Source: a bacterium
GTDB lineage: Bacteria; Armatimonadota; Abditibacteriia; Abditibacteriales; Abditibacteriaceae
Reading direction: 5' to 3'
DNA: 64,000 nt
NCBI GenBank assembly: GCA_004172935.1
Contig: SDZD01000003.1
Span: 62,001 to 126,000, forward strand
Shown: positions 36,041 through 44,833 of the stretch, one piece after another
Layout: each line of letters begins with the position of its first letter
Numbering within the stretch: position 1 is the stretch's first letter
Program-made: the position numbers and the translations under genes
The notes under the pieces: model-generated
What the model saw: only the letters and a program-made list of their open reading frames with translations
Told to the model about the DNA's origin: nothing
Databases searched by the model: none

Positions 36041-37270
36041 TCAGGCGCGCGGCTCGAATTTCCTAAGCTGCGCCAGTTGGCTTGGTTCATCCTCTTTCAT
36101 TTTCAGTGCCACCATCGGCAACGAGCGCCCCTGCGCCCATCCCACAAGGTTCGCCTCCGCTGTTGGCGCCTTCCAATAAATAGTCCAAGGCTTTTTAGGC
36201 AGCGCCGAGAATAACCATATTCCCCTTCCACCCTCGACACGAGAAACGGCGACCATATCGCCGCGCGGCGATATATCTAATCGCAACCACACCGAAATCT
36301 CGCTCGACTTCACCACTCGCTGCGACAGCGCTTTTTTCTGCATTACCTCCCATCGCGGTTTCTGCGTCGAACTGCGCACCAAATCGCCGTTGCCCAGCAA
36401 CGCGCACACGAAATCGCGGCGCGGCGATAGTGCCCACGCCATCACGTCCGATTTCCACACTCGTCGTCGCTTGCTGCGCGGCTCCACCACCACAAGGTCT
36501 GTTGCCAGTCCCGAACCATCATCGTCGTCCTTAAACATCATCCGACGCCCATCCAGCCACGCCACTTCGCCCGTATCTCCTCCCCAAATGTCCTTGATTC
36601 GTCGCCCACTGACCGAGAAAACCACCGTATGCAACGCCGAACCAGGAGCGCGTTCTGCCCGCCCGTAAAAGCGAATCGTGAGCAAACGATCATCGCGACT
36701 CCACGTTAAATCGAACGGTTGCACCTCGCCGCGATACCAGTCGGGAAACTTCAAAATCCGCCCCCAATTTATGCTGGGTGTCCAATATTTTCCGTCCCAA
36801 AAACGCAGACTCTCTATGCTATCGACAACTGCCAATCGTTGTGTTTGCGGCGCCCAAGCCGCCACTCCATCGGGTTGATAGTCAATATACCCAGGCACAT
36901 CTATGGTCGATTGGTTCAAAATCGCGTGGTTTTCCCGCCTTTCCGGCTGTAGCAGGCGCCATTCCTTCTCCGTCCGCGACAAACAAACGCGGCTGTCCTC
37001 GCTCCACGCCGCAGGAGTACCACCTTTCGAGTCCATCCACGAACTCCCACTTCGGCAATCGTAAAGCACAGTGCCGCGTGCCTTGCTATTTCCATTAACG
37101 AAGGCCACCGAGCGCCCATCGGGCGAAACCACCGCCGAACCGGAAGCGAGTGGAGCTTTTAACTTCTGAAACGAAATCTCACGGGCGAAATTCTGTGGCT
37201 TGCTCCAAACACACTGCGCCATCATCAATGCTGCCGAAAGCGAAAAAGTCGAAACGAGTAGGGGACGCAT
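36041..37270 (-). CDS. Exported beta-propeller-like protein
   Basis: 409 residues from ATG 37270. A hydrophobic signal (LLVSTFSLSAALMMAQCVWS) is followed by repeated beta segments with WD40/TolB-like phrases (AVVSPDGRSVAFVNG, TPAAWSEDSRVCL, FDLTWSRDDRLLTIRF, EVAWLDGRRMMFKDDDDG, WALSPRRDFVCALLG). It may bind ligands or proteins in the periplasm; no specific family recognised. It converges on the GGDEF-EAL gene with a 17-base gap. Confidence 0.75.
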   Translation of the reverse strand: MRPLLVSTFSLSAALMMAQCVWSKPQNFAREISFQKLKAPLASGSAVVSPDGRSVAFVNGNSKARGTVLYDCRSGSSWMDSKGGTPAAWSEDSRVCLSRTEKEWRLLQPERRENHAILNQSTIDVPGYIDYQPDGVAAWAPQTQRLAVVDSIESLRFWDGKYWTPSINWGRILKFPDWYRGEVQPFDLTWSRDDRLLTIRFYGRAERAPGSALHTVVFSVSGRRIKDIWGGDTGEVAWLDGRRMMFKDDDDGSGLATDLVVVEPRSKRRRVWKSDVMAWALSPRRDFVCALLGNGDLVRSSTQKPRWEVMQKKALSQRVVKSSEISVWLRLDISPRGDMVAVSRVEGGRGIWLFSALPKKPWTIYWKAPTAEANLVGWAQGRSLPMVALKMKEDEPSQLAQLRKFEPRA

Positions 37271-37301
37271 AGCACCACTTTATCATGCCTCTCGCGGCCA
37301 T

Positions 37302-37604
37302 TCAAAAGCCAACTACCCCTCGAAAGTCGCCCCCTCGACTGTATTGCCCTTGCATCGTCCCCGCTCCCACAACCCAAGCCAGAAAAAGCACCAAGGCTGC
37401 CCACGTCACAACGCGCCGCCATTCCATACCCAACGCCAATCCTAGCAACACGAACGCAGAGGGCCATAGCAGCGTAAGCAACACCGCATTGACCCGCATG
37501 ATAGCCAACTCATCGGCATCATCCGCACGTCCCATCACGCCCAGAGTGCATTGGGCGGCGATAATCGCCAGCACTGCCGCCACCACGAAAAGGGGAATTC
37601 GCAT
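37302..37604 (-). CDS. Small integral membrane protein
   Basis: 100 residues from ATG 37604 (a GTG at 37619 would add 5). Three hydrophobic segments: about 4-22, 40-62 and 68-88. No recognisable family. It lies between the exported propeller gene and the AAA ATPase gene, 56 bases downstream of the latter on the same strand, so it may be co-transcribed with it. Confidence 0.6.
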   Translation of the reverse strand: MRIPLFVVAAVLAIIAAQCTLGVMGRADDADELAIMRVNAVLLTLLWPSAFVLLGLALGMEWRRVVTWAALVLFLAWVVGAGTMQGQYSRGGDFRGVVGF

Positions 37605-37660
37605 CGAAGTCAGTTCCACTTCAAGCTAAAAACTTCAAAGCAGGGGAGAGATGGGAACTC

Positions 37661-38968
37661 TTAACGCACAAACGCCGTGATGATGCCGCCTATGCCCACC
37701 AGAATGCCCACAACCGCCACTATAAACGCGATTTTTGTCTGTGCCAGAGCATTGTTAATGCGTTCGTCCGCCCGCGCCACGTCAGTTCGCAACTCCATCG
37801 CGTGGTTCGTGCTTTTTTCGAGTTGGCCTAACATCTCGTCGCGCATCTGTGTGCGTGCGGCGATGTTCGCGGCTTCCCAATTTTGAAACAGTTCGGGCAA
37901 TGCCGCCAACTGGACTTCGATTGACTCGCTCCGCTCGGTCACGGCACGCAAATCTTCGCCCATTGCGCTCTGGTTCTGAGCGAGTTGCCCGAAAGCCGCC
38001 GAAATCTGCCCCATCGTGTTCGCGTCCATCGTCGCCTTATGCGAACCATCGCCGTCCACGATGCTTTGTTCCATCACCGATTTCGACCTCATTACTTCTT
38101 CGATGCCCGCGATGAAGTGGCGCTGATGAATCTGTTTCTGAGCGTCCGGCATCGGTTCAGCCGAAGCGATCTGAGCCGCTTTCAGCACTGCGTTCTTAAT
38201 ATCGCCACCCGCAACTACATAGCGCTCCGCAAGCTCAGCGAAATTCACGTCTTCGCCCAGTGGTGTTTTGCGGGCGTGCAACTGCACCTTCCAAATATTC
38301 TCGCGCGCCGGAGCGTCCGGCATTTCGAACAAAATGTGTGTGCGGATGCGCCGCTCGAACGCCGGGTCGAAGTTCGAGGCTAAGTTGGTCGCGAAAATCA
38401 CTACGCCATCGAACTCTTCCAACTCTTTGAGCAACACGTTAACAACCGCGTTCGCTTCGCGCTGATAGCCCTGCGTCACGCTGCCAAAGCGTCGTGTGGC
38501 GATGGCGTCGGCCTCGTCAAAAAACAGCACCGCGTCGGTTTCAGCCGCCAGTCGGAATACAGCCGATACGTTCTTGCTGGTTTCGCCCGCCCACAGGCTT
38601 TCCATTTCGGCATAACGCACAATAAGCAAGCGTTTGCCAATTTCATACGCTACGGCTTCGGCGCAAATGGTTTTGCCCGTTCCTGGTGGTCCCGCGAAGT
38701 TAAAGGCCAGTCCAAGGCCCGTCGCGTGACGCTCACCCAACCCCCATGTCCCAAAAATGAGGTCGGACTTCTTGATTTGCACGAGGGCGTATTCCAATTG
38801 CTGGCGCGTGTTCGCGGGCAAAATGACATCAGCAAACGAACGACGCGGGGTGAGAGCGTCGGTGAGTTCTTTTTTCGGGGCGGTTTGGCCGGTGAGGGTG
38901 CCAAAGAAAAAATCGCGAAGCGGATTGGGCATCTGTTCTGAATGTAAGCCCCCTATGGAGGCAGACAT
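37661..38968 (-). CDS. AAA ATPase with C-terminal coiled coil and membrane tail
   Basis: 435 residues (ATG 38968; ATG 38932 gives 423). Walker A GPPGTGKTICAE, Walker B AVLFFDEADAI, sensor-1 FATN and the arginine fingers in FDPAFERRIRTH are intact: a classical AAA unfoldase/remodeller domain at about 60-280. Residues 300-410 look coiled (AAFGQLAQNQSAMGEDL...), and 412-433 is a hydrophobic helix (AFIVAVVGILVGIGGIITAFV) that would tail-anchor it. Partners unknown; a small membrane protein and a J-like protein lie on either side. Confidence 0.88.
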   Translation of the reverse strand: MSASIGGLHSEQMPNPLRDFFFGTLTGQTAPKKELTDALTPRRSFADVILPANTRQQLEYALVQIKKSDLIFGTWGLGERHATGLGLAFNFAGPPGTGKTICAEAVAYEIGKRLLIVRYAEMESLWAGETSKNVSAVFRLAAETDAVLFFDEADAIATRRFGSVTQGYQREANAVVNVLLKELEEFDGVVIFATNLASNFDPAFERRIRTHILFEMPDAPARENIWKVQLHARKTPLGEDVNFAELAERYVVAGGDIKNAVLKAAQIASAEPMPDAQKQIHQRHFIAGIEEVMRSKSVMEQSIVDGDGSHKATMDANTMGQISAAFGQLAQNQSAMGEDLRAVTERSESIEVQLAALPELFQNWEAANIAARTQMRDEMLGQLEKSTNHAMELRTDVARADERINNALAQTKIAFIVAVVGILVGIGGIITAFVR

Positions 38969-39194
38969 GAGTCAAGACGTAACTAACAGAAAAAAGAACG
39001 AGAAAAATTAGAATGGAAATTCAACGCGAACGAATTAAATCCAAAATTCAGAGATGTCCTGAAAAGTAGCCTCAGATCGGAGTCTCTTGTGCGCGTTTTC
39101 CTCAACTCGCAAATATCTGCACGGGCGTTCATCTCCCAAACTCGCGAGGGCGTCTGGCCGTAGGCCCGCCTGCCGGGGCGTTTATGGTCCTGAC

Positions 39195-39647
39195 TCAAAT
39201 ATAAGGTGAATCCCGCCACGTAGTCAGCAAGCGTTCGCCCACGCTCCGAGCGCGCCGTTTCGCGCGCTGAACTAAATTCTCGCCCCATTCCCCTGCATAA
39301 AATTCGGCGTAAGGTATCGCTTTGGAATCATTCCTTTGGTGACGCTCTAACAGCGCATCATAGCGCGCGCGCCGCTTGGCATCGAGAAGAACCAGACGAA
39401 AATCGCCCATGAATTGCTCGACCAACCGCAAACGTGTCGTCATACCACGCGCGAAGTTGACAGCGAGAAGCTGCGAACTCACTTCCACAATGGCTTCGTT
39501 AATCTCTTCCTCGGTTGCCATACGCGAGACTTCCAGAAGAGCATAAAAATTGGGCCAGCGCTCACCATTCAGGAAAAAGACTGGTTTTTCGAGGGGACGG
39601 AAAATCTCGTCGCGCCGAGACGACAACGACTTTTGGGAGTTGGCCAA
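39195..39647 (-). CDS. J-domain-like protein lacking the HPD motif
   Basis: 150 residues, from a TTG at 39647. NFYALLEVSRMATEEEINEAIVEVSSQL and VEQFMGDFRLVLLDAKRRARYD fit helices I-IV of a J-domain, but the HPD loop between helices II and III is absent (VNFARGMTTRLRLVEQF). So it should not stimulate Hsp70 ATPase in the usual way. A basic C-terminal tail (RAKRRARSVGERL) follows. It is 226 bases upstream of the AAA ATPase gene on the same strand. Confidence 0.72.
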   Translation of the reverse strand: MANSQKSLSSRRDEIFRPLEKPVFFLNGERWPNFYALLEVSRMATEEEINEAIVEVSSQLLAVNFARGMTTRLRLVEQFMGDFRLVLLDAKRRARYDALLERHQRNDSKAIPYAEFYAGEWGENLVQRAKRRARSVGERLLTTWRDSPYI

Positions 39648-39720
39648 AACAATTGAAGTTTAGAGAGAGTCCCCAACCCCGGCCTAACTCCTTTCACCAA
39701 CACTTAGCGAACCCAAACAC

Positions 39721-39763
39721 TGCAAGGGATTCACTCGTGCCTCGGCGCGCCTCATCCCTTGCA
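39721..39763. repeat. Imperfect palindromic element
   Basis: TGCAAGGGAT (39721-39730) and ATCCCTTGCA (39754-39763) are perfect 10-bp inverted arms around 23 bases of GC-rich sequence. No T-run follows. It lies between the J-like gene and the PhyH gene and may be another dispersed palindrome. Confidence 0.55.
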
Positions 39764-39851
39764 ATTCCCCATTTGCAATTTTCAGATATAAAGTCGGTAT
39801 TTATAGCGAATCGCTTCACCTGCATACTCTAACTGTTTTTGCTTATCGACC

Positions 39852-40691
39852 ATGACCACGCAAACCGACCCAGCTGTTCTGCCATCTCTCGACGCGCCCT
39901 ATCCACTATCCGACCAGCAGTTGGCCTTCTACACCGAAAACGGCCACATCTATCTGCCATCAGTTCTGTCCCCCGCCGAACTAGCGGTTTATCGTCCAGT
40001 CATCAATGATGCTGCCGACCGATTCAATACCGAAACACGGCCATTGGAAGAGCGCGACACCTACGGCAAGGCGTTTTTGCAAATCATGAACTTGTGGGCG
40101 CGTGACGAAGCCGTCGCCCGCTTCACGCTGGCTCAGCGCTTCGCCCGCATTGCCGCCGAATTGATGGGAGTCGAAGGTGTTCGCATTTACCATGATCAGG
40201 CTCTCTTCAAAGAACCCGGCGGCGGCCCCACCCCCTGGCATCAAGACCAGCACTACTGGCCCATCGACACCGACAACACCATTACCATGTGGATGCCCCT
40301 CGTTGATATTCCCGCCGAAGTCGGCTCCATGACCTTTGCCGACACCTCCCAGAAAGTTGGCTACCTCGGCGACCTACCCATCTCCGATAACTCCGAGAAG
40401 ATGATCGCCGACCTCATCGAAACCAACGGCTTTAAAACGCGCACTTATGGCGGTATGTGCGCAGGTGATGCCACCTTCCATGCGGGTTGGACATTGCATG
40501 GCGCCCCTGGCAACCCCACGCCCAACGTGCGTGAAGTCATGACTATCATCTACTACGCTGATGGTACGCGCGTCTTCGAGCCGAAGAACAAATCGCAGCA
40601 GGATGACCTTGAACGCTGGCTTCCCGGACTCAAAGACGGAGATTTAGCCGCCTCCGAATTAAATCCGATGCCCTATTCTTCGAAAATTTAA
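39852..40691 (+). CDS. Phytanoyl-CoA dioxygenase (PhyH) family protein
   Basis: 279 residues. A Fe(II)/2-oxoglutarate dioxygenase: iron ligands HxD in PWHQDQHYW and His in LHGAPGN, with a Arg later in VREVMTII for 2-oxoglutarate. NGHIYLPSVLSPAEL is the usual N-terminal motif of PhyH. The hydroxylated substrate is unknown. A strong terminator follows. Confidence 0.9.
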   Translation: MTTQTDPAVLPSLDAPYPLSDQQLAFYTENGHIYLPSVLSPAELAVYRPVINDAADRFNTETRPLEERDTYGKAFLQIMNLWARDEAVARFTLAQRFARIAAELMGVEGVRIYHDQALFKEPGGGPTPWHQDQHYWPIDTDNTITMWMPLVDIPAEVGSMTFADTSQKVGYLGDLPISDNSEKMIADLIETNGFKTRTYGGMCAGDATFHAGWTLHGAPGNPTPNVREVMTIIYYADGTRVFEPKNKSQQDDLERWLPGLKDGDLAASELNPMPYSSKI

Positions 40692-40707
40692 AACTCTCCT
40701 ATCAAAG

Positions 40708-40744
40708 AAACACCGCCAAAGAAATTTGGCGGTGTTTCGTTTTT
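40708..40744 (+). terminator. Intrinsic terminator after the PhyH gene
   Basis: A perfect 13-bp stem (40708-40720 with 40725-40737), GAAA tetraloop, then CGTTTTTG. Confidence 0.92.
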
Positions 40745-41086
40745 GTCGTGAAATCTGGGAAAAAATCAACTTTATAGGTAAATTAACCTTAAAGTTGGCT
40801 TCAATAAGCCAACACGAGTTAAAAGAAAAGTAAAATTTGCGACTTTTCCCAGAGTCCGTGCGTTTACATGAGTGTCATTCTGAGCGTACAGCCTTGACAC
40901 TTGGAAGTAACTACGAAGCAACGTTGGAGTTATGAGTTCGTTAGAACTATGCCCCATAATATCAGATGCTCTTGGCCCTGACATTGCTGGAAGGGAGTAA
41001 GAGAATCGCTGTTGCGTACGTATGCGTTTGTCGTAGTTGCATTCTGTTAGGGCTGCACCATCACAAATGTATAAGAAGATCCCATT
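40745..41086. other. 342-base gap before the response regulator
   Basis: No gene is supported. An 8-bp hairpin GTTGGCTT-CAAT-AAGCCAAC lies at 40794-40813. TATAAG at about 41069-41074 could be a -10 box ending about 12 bases before the ATG at 41087. A minus-strand open frame across this region has no homology-like or compositional support. Confidence 0.5.
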
Positions 41087-41800
41087 ATGAAGACTAAGCA
41101 CGTATTACTCGTGGGTAACGACAAAACCGCCCTCCAGGGTATTGCTGGCCAACTCAAAGAAGTCGGTTTTGAATCGTCTCTGGCCACGACACAACAAAGC
41201 GCCCTGGATAAATTGCGCGAAGCGCGTCCTGACGCGATCCTGATGAACATCAACGGCGAAGGAGTAGGCGAAGATTTGCTGCGCACATTGCGCGCCGAGG
41301 GCGATTATGCCACGAGTGCCCCCGTTATCGTACTTACGCAGCGTGGAGACGAAGGCGAGGCCGTTGCCGCCATCGAAGTTGGTGCCGATGACTTCCTTGT
41401 GAAACCCGTTCGCTCATCTGAATTGGGCGCCCGTTTGCAAATCGCTATGCTCAAGGGCAAGGCTTCCGAAGCACCTTCGCGTGCAGTCGCCCTGCGCGTT
41501 GGCCCCATTTTCTTGAACGTCGACCGCCGCGAGGTCTACATGCGTCTCGACAATGGCGAAATCCGTCCGATTTCCTTGACCAAGCGTGAATTTGCTTTGT
41601 TGCGCGCCCTGATGGCCCGCAAAAATGTCATGATGAGCCGCCAGCAATTGGTTGACGAGGCTTTTGGTGAAGGCACCAAAATCAACCCATCGAACTTGGG
41701 CGCTTACATTCACCGTTTGCGCGAGAAAGTCGAATTGAACCCATCAGCTCCCCGTTTCATCGTAACGGATCGTGGCCTGGGCTTCAAAGTTGTGGACTAA
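41087..41800 (+). CDS. OmpR/PhoB-type response regulator with atypical receiver
   Basis: 237 residues. N-terminal receiver fold (about 1-120) and C-terminal winged helix (about 135-237) with LTKREFALLRALMARKNVMMSRQQLVDEAF and AYIHRLREKVE. The acidic pair expected after beta-1 is Gly10-Asn11, and the phosphoacceptor Asp is Asn54 (AILMNINGEG). Thr84 and Lys106 remain. Phosphorylation is therefore unlikely. No histidine kinase is adjacent. It should bind DNA in a phosphorylation-independent way. Confidence 0.9.
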   Translation: MKTKHVLLVGNDKTALQGIAGQLKEVGFESSLATTQQSALDKLREARPDAILMNINGEGVGEDLLRTLRAEGDYATSAPVIVLTQRGDEGEAVAAIEVGADDFLVKPVRSSELGARLQIAMLKGKASEAPSRAVALRVGPIFLNVDRREVYMRLDNGEIRPISLTKREFALLRALMARKNVMMSRQQLVDEAFGEGTKINPSNLGAYIHRLREKVELNPSAPRFIVTDRGLGFKVVD

Positions 41801-41846
41801 CCTGCCCGTTTGCCCATTTACTAAATCCATTTACTAGAATATAACT

Positions 41847-41873
41847 GCCCGCTTCGCCTCGAAGCGGGCGTTT
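41847..41873 (+). terminator. Intrinsic terminator after the response regulator
   Basis: 10-bp stem GCCCGCTTCG (41847-41856) with CGAAGCGGGC (41860-41869), 3-base loop, then GTTTTGCGTTT. The same 23-base core occurs inverted at 42276-42298. Confidence 0.9.
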
Positions 41874-41879
41874 TGCGTT

Positions 41880-42260
41880 TAACGGTAAATCAATCTAAAG
41901 ATTTCGCGAGAAGAAAAAATTGAACGCCCCTTCGCTATTATTCGTCTCACTGAAAAAAGAGAAGGCTTGTTTGCGTCTATCTCAGCTCCCTGAAAGCCAA
42001 ACTTCATTAGGCAACTCTCATTGCTATCTCGTCCTAAATTCCTCATAGGGGCCTATGGCAATAAGCCAAATTCAGCCACGCCGCGCACCTCATTATTCTC
42101 AATAAGCCCCGAAAAGATTGAATAAAAATTGATTGATCAATCCCGAAATATCGGCTGCGATTCCCCCCCCAAAAAACCATGATCCCACGCTTAAAACTCC
42201 CCATCTGTGGTTCAAAACTAACCACTAATAACCAACAACTAAAAACTAAAATTCAATTCT
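41880..42260. other. 380-base gap between convergent genes
   Basis: No gene, RNA or promoter recognised. The last part (about 42213-42255) is a low-complexity string of ACTAA/AACTAA/CCAACAA units similar to the spacer at 13203-13246. Confidence 0.5.
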
Positions 42261-42267
42261 CAATAAA

Positions 42268-42306
42268 ACACAACCGCCCGCTTCGAGGCGAAGCGGGCGG
42301 TTGTGT
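42268..42306 (-). terminator. Terminator of the Calx-beta-like protein gene
   Basis: 18-bp perfect stem (42306-42289 with 42285-42268) closed by a 3-base loop; TTTTATTG follows on the minus strand. Its inner 23 bases are identical, in opposite orientation, to the terminator at 41847-41869. Confidence 0.88.
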
Positions 42307-42320
42307 AGATGGGGCGTTTT

Positions 42321-43520
42321 TTACGAACCCGATACGCTGGACGATTTGGTCGAGCGTGTTGAACTTGAGCTGCTGGACGTTTTCGGGCGTCCAACAATGG
42401 CAACGCGGGCAATCGGACGGTTGGGGCCACCTGAAGCAGGCACAGTGATCGTATACGAAGGGAAGTTGTAGTTGTTCGTATAGAACTCGTACTCGGTCAA
42501 TGTCGAAACCGAGATTGTGTATTTTCCTTCTGGCAATGCTGGGATGAAGAAGCGATAACCGCGCGAAACCTGAACCGGATCGGTGTTATCGGAAATATCC
42601 GAGGCGATAGGAGTCGACGTTGGCGACGCGCCAAACGGACGGGCCTCCACGCGAATGACAGCCGGGTTGATGAACGACGAGCCTGCATCCACATAACCAA
42701 CGGTTCCTGCCACACCATAGTAGTAGAAGTTGATGTTGCGCACATCACGCGGCACGGTGACAGTGCGCGCGGGCTGCGTGAATGTTTGGAAATCGGCGCT
42801 GAAAACTTGGCGTGAGAAGTCCAGAACTTTTACTGTGTAGGAGCCAGGCAAAACCAGTGCGCTGAATTGCCCCAGCGTGTTGGTGGTAACTGTACGCTCG
42901 AAGTTTTGCCCCGTGATATTCACCAATATGCCGCTTTGCATCGCCTGTTGTGCGGGCTTATCGAAGCCATCGGTCGATTGGCCTGTTGTCGGATCGATGT
43001 TAGTAAAAGCCGAAGGGTTAATGACATAGGCGGCAACCGTACCACCCAACGTGACAGCTTTCACAGGTTCGACGATAGTGCCTCTAGCCACCGAACGCTT
43101 TAGGACTACATCATCATCGGTGGTATCCGTGTCGTTGTAACCCTCTACATCGCTCAAAGTAACCATGAAGGATTCATCCTTTTCAGGTTCTGTGTCGGCT
43201 AAGATGGGGACTTCTATATAGCCCGTCTTGCTTCTGGCCGGAATGACTAGTTGACCCTGACGAGAAGAAAAATCAAGACCGGGTTGAGCGAGCGTCAATG
43301 CATCAGCGGTGTTCGCGTTTGGCCCCACCCCAGTCGCATAGCGCACGCGCACAATTTCGGGCCATGCGCTGGACAGAGTTACCGGGAAGACCATCGACTT
43401 TTGGCCGGATGGCGGCTCTACTAAGCGTCCATCACCTATCGACAGCGAAACGGCTGCATTCGCAGCCGAGGGAGCCAGAGCGCACAAACCAAGTGCGGTA
43501 GCGAAGAGGAAACGGTTCAT
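42321..43520 (-). CDS. Exported Calx-beta-like protein
   Basis: 399 residues from ATG 43520. A signal peptide (FLFATALGLCALAPSAANA) is followed by a Calx-beta-like domain (about 24-140: VSLSIGDGRLVEPP, VTLSSAWPEIVRVRYATG, DFSSRQGQLVIPARSKTGYIEVPILAD). Two or three further beta-rich modules resemble carboxypeptidase-regulatory-like domains (QFSALVLPGSYTVKVLDF, PALPEGKYTISVSTL). It ends in a long Ser/Thr/Lys tail. Probably a surface or extracellular protein; ligand unknown. Confidence 0.8.
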   Translation of the reverse strand: MNRFLFATALGLCALAPSAANAAVSLSIGDGRLVEPPSGQKSMVFPVTLSSAWPEIVRVRYATGVGPNANTADALTLAQPGLDFSSRQGQLVIPARSKTGYIEVPILADTEPEKDESFMVTLSDVEGYNDTDTTDDDVVLKRSVARGTIVEPVKAVTLGGTVAAYVINPSAFTNIDPTTGQSTDGFDKPAQQAMQSGILVNITGQNFERTVTTNTLGQFSALVLPGSYTVKVLDFSRQVFSADFQTFTQPARTVTVPRDVRNINFYYYGVAGTVGYVDAGSSFINPAVIRVEARPFGASPTSTPIASDISDNTDPVQVSRGYRFFIPALPEGKYTISVSTLTEYEFYTNNYNFPSYTITVPASGGPNRPIARVAIVGRPKTSSSSSSTRSTKSSSVSGS

Positions 43521-43813
43521 AATGGAAGAATCGAGCAAAATCTTGAAACGCGAACACCGAAAAGTTTGACACAGTTGGAAGCGATATGGGAAACCGATTC
43601 CATGCTTTAGCTGCGCTTTTGTCTTTTCTGTCAGTACCTATAAGATAAAGGCGAAAACAGTGTCCCTTATTTAAACAAGAAGTTTTGTTCTCTTGCTGTG
43701 TATGTGAGCCAAAAATCTGCATTTATGTGGATTTGAAGAGGTTCTACATAACCTGACATCCCTCGTCAGCACATTCGCGTAACGGCGAATTGGCAGGAGC
43801 GTCGTTTGGTTTC

Positions 43814-44812
43814 ATGGCCATCTCACCTAATTCCTCCAGTGGCTCACCTGCCACCGAGACTGCCAATTCAGATCGCTGGGCTGTTTCTCTTGTGATGGGA
43901 GCGGCGCTAGTCTTTTTGGCGCTTGTCGTCGTCATCGGCGGCCCCGCATGGATGCTTCGTGGTCTCGAAACATCAGCTACAACCAAAGCCGCGCTTGAGG
44001 CACAGGGGCGTCTCGCCCTCATTGGGGCTTTGTTGGCGGGGGTGTTTGCTTGGTGCGGTGTCCAGTTAAGCCTCAACTTTAAAGCAATGAGTCGCGTTCT
44101 GGAGCAGAGCGTGGCAACACAGGCCGCTTCCGAGCGTTCGGCCTACTTTGCGGCTCAGGCGGGCGAAACCGCCCGTTATGCCCATGCAATGGCCCTTTTA
44201 GGCCATGAAACCCTCGAAGTGCGACTTGGTGGTATCTATGCGCTTGAGCGTCTGGCGCGCGAATCCAAACAAGATCACGGTCCCGTCATGGAAGTTCTGG
44301 CGGCCTTTGTACGCACCCGTGCCCATTGGGGCGAAGGCGACATCGCTCCCGCTCGTCCCAGCGCCGACGTACAGGCCGTATTAAGCGTTCTGGGGCGCCG
44401 TGTCGTAGAATTTGATCCTGATCAGGGGCACGTCGATTTGCACGGCACCGCTATGGCGCGCGCTTATCTACCCTTCTCCAATTTCGCGAGCGCTTTTCTG
44501 TACGAAACCAACCTCGAAGGCGCCATCCTCCAAAACACCGACATGCGTGGGGCATGGCTGTGGAAAGCCCGTTTGGCGGGCGCCGTATTGGATGGAGCCA
44601 ATCTTGAGGGCGCCGACCTGACTGGAGTATCGGGCTTGACGTTGGATCAGCTCAAAACCGCCCACCTCGACGCAACTACCAAGTTGCCCGAATACATGCG
44701 TACCCACTTTGATTGGAGCCAACCTGGCGAAGCGGCATCTAAGCCCATCGCATCAACACATACCCCCAGCGCCGACGAACTCAAATTGCCTTCGCTTCGC
44801 CACGCGACCTGA
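43814..44812 (+). CDS. Membrane pentapeptide-repeat protein
   Basis: 332 residues from ATG 43814. Two membrane helices (about 26-50 and 68-92), then a helical region (AMALLGHETLEVRLGGIYALERLARES, FVRTRAHWG, AVLSVLGRR) that is also present in the next gene product. Pentapeptide repeats (FASAFLYETNLEGAILQNTDMRGAW, AVLDGANLEGADLTG) fill about 225-275. Pentapeptide repeats form a right-handed beta-helix used for protein binding. It heads an operon with a soluble paralogue, murQ, a phosphoesterase and rmlB. Confidence 0.85.
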   Translation: MAISPNSSSGSPATETANSDRWAVSLVMGAALVFLALVVVIGGPAWMLRGLETSATTKAALEAQGRLALIGALLAGVFAWCGVQLSLNFKAMSRVLEQSVATQAASERSAYFAAQAGETARYAHAMALLGHETLEVRLGGIYALERLARESKQDHGPVMEVLAAFVRTRAHWGEGDIAPARPSADVQAVLSVLGRRVVEFDPDQGHVDLHGTAMARAYLPFSNFASAFLYETNLEGAILQNTDMRGAWLWKARLAGAVLDGANLEGADLTGVSGLTLDQLKTAHLDATTKLPEYMRTHFDWSQPGEAASKPIASTHTPSADELKLPSLRHAT

Positions 44813-44833
44813 GCGTGGACTTCGGAGTAACCA

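Noticed and set aside
40772..41101. Minus-strand open frame of 109 codons
   Set aside because: No recognisable domain, no ribosome site, and it overlaps the upstream region of the response-regulator gene; composition looks like an intergenic frame.
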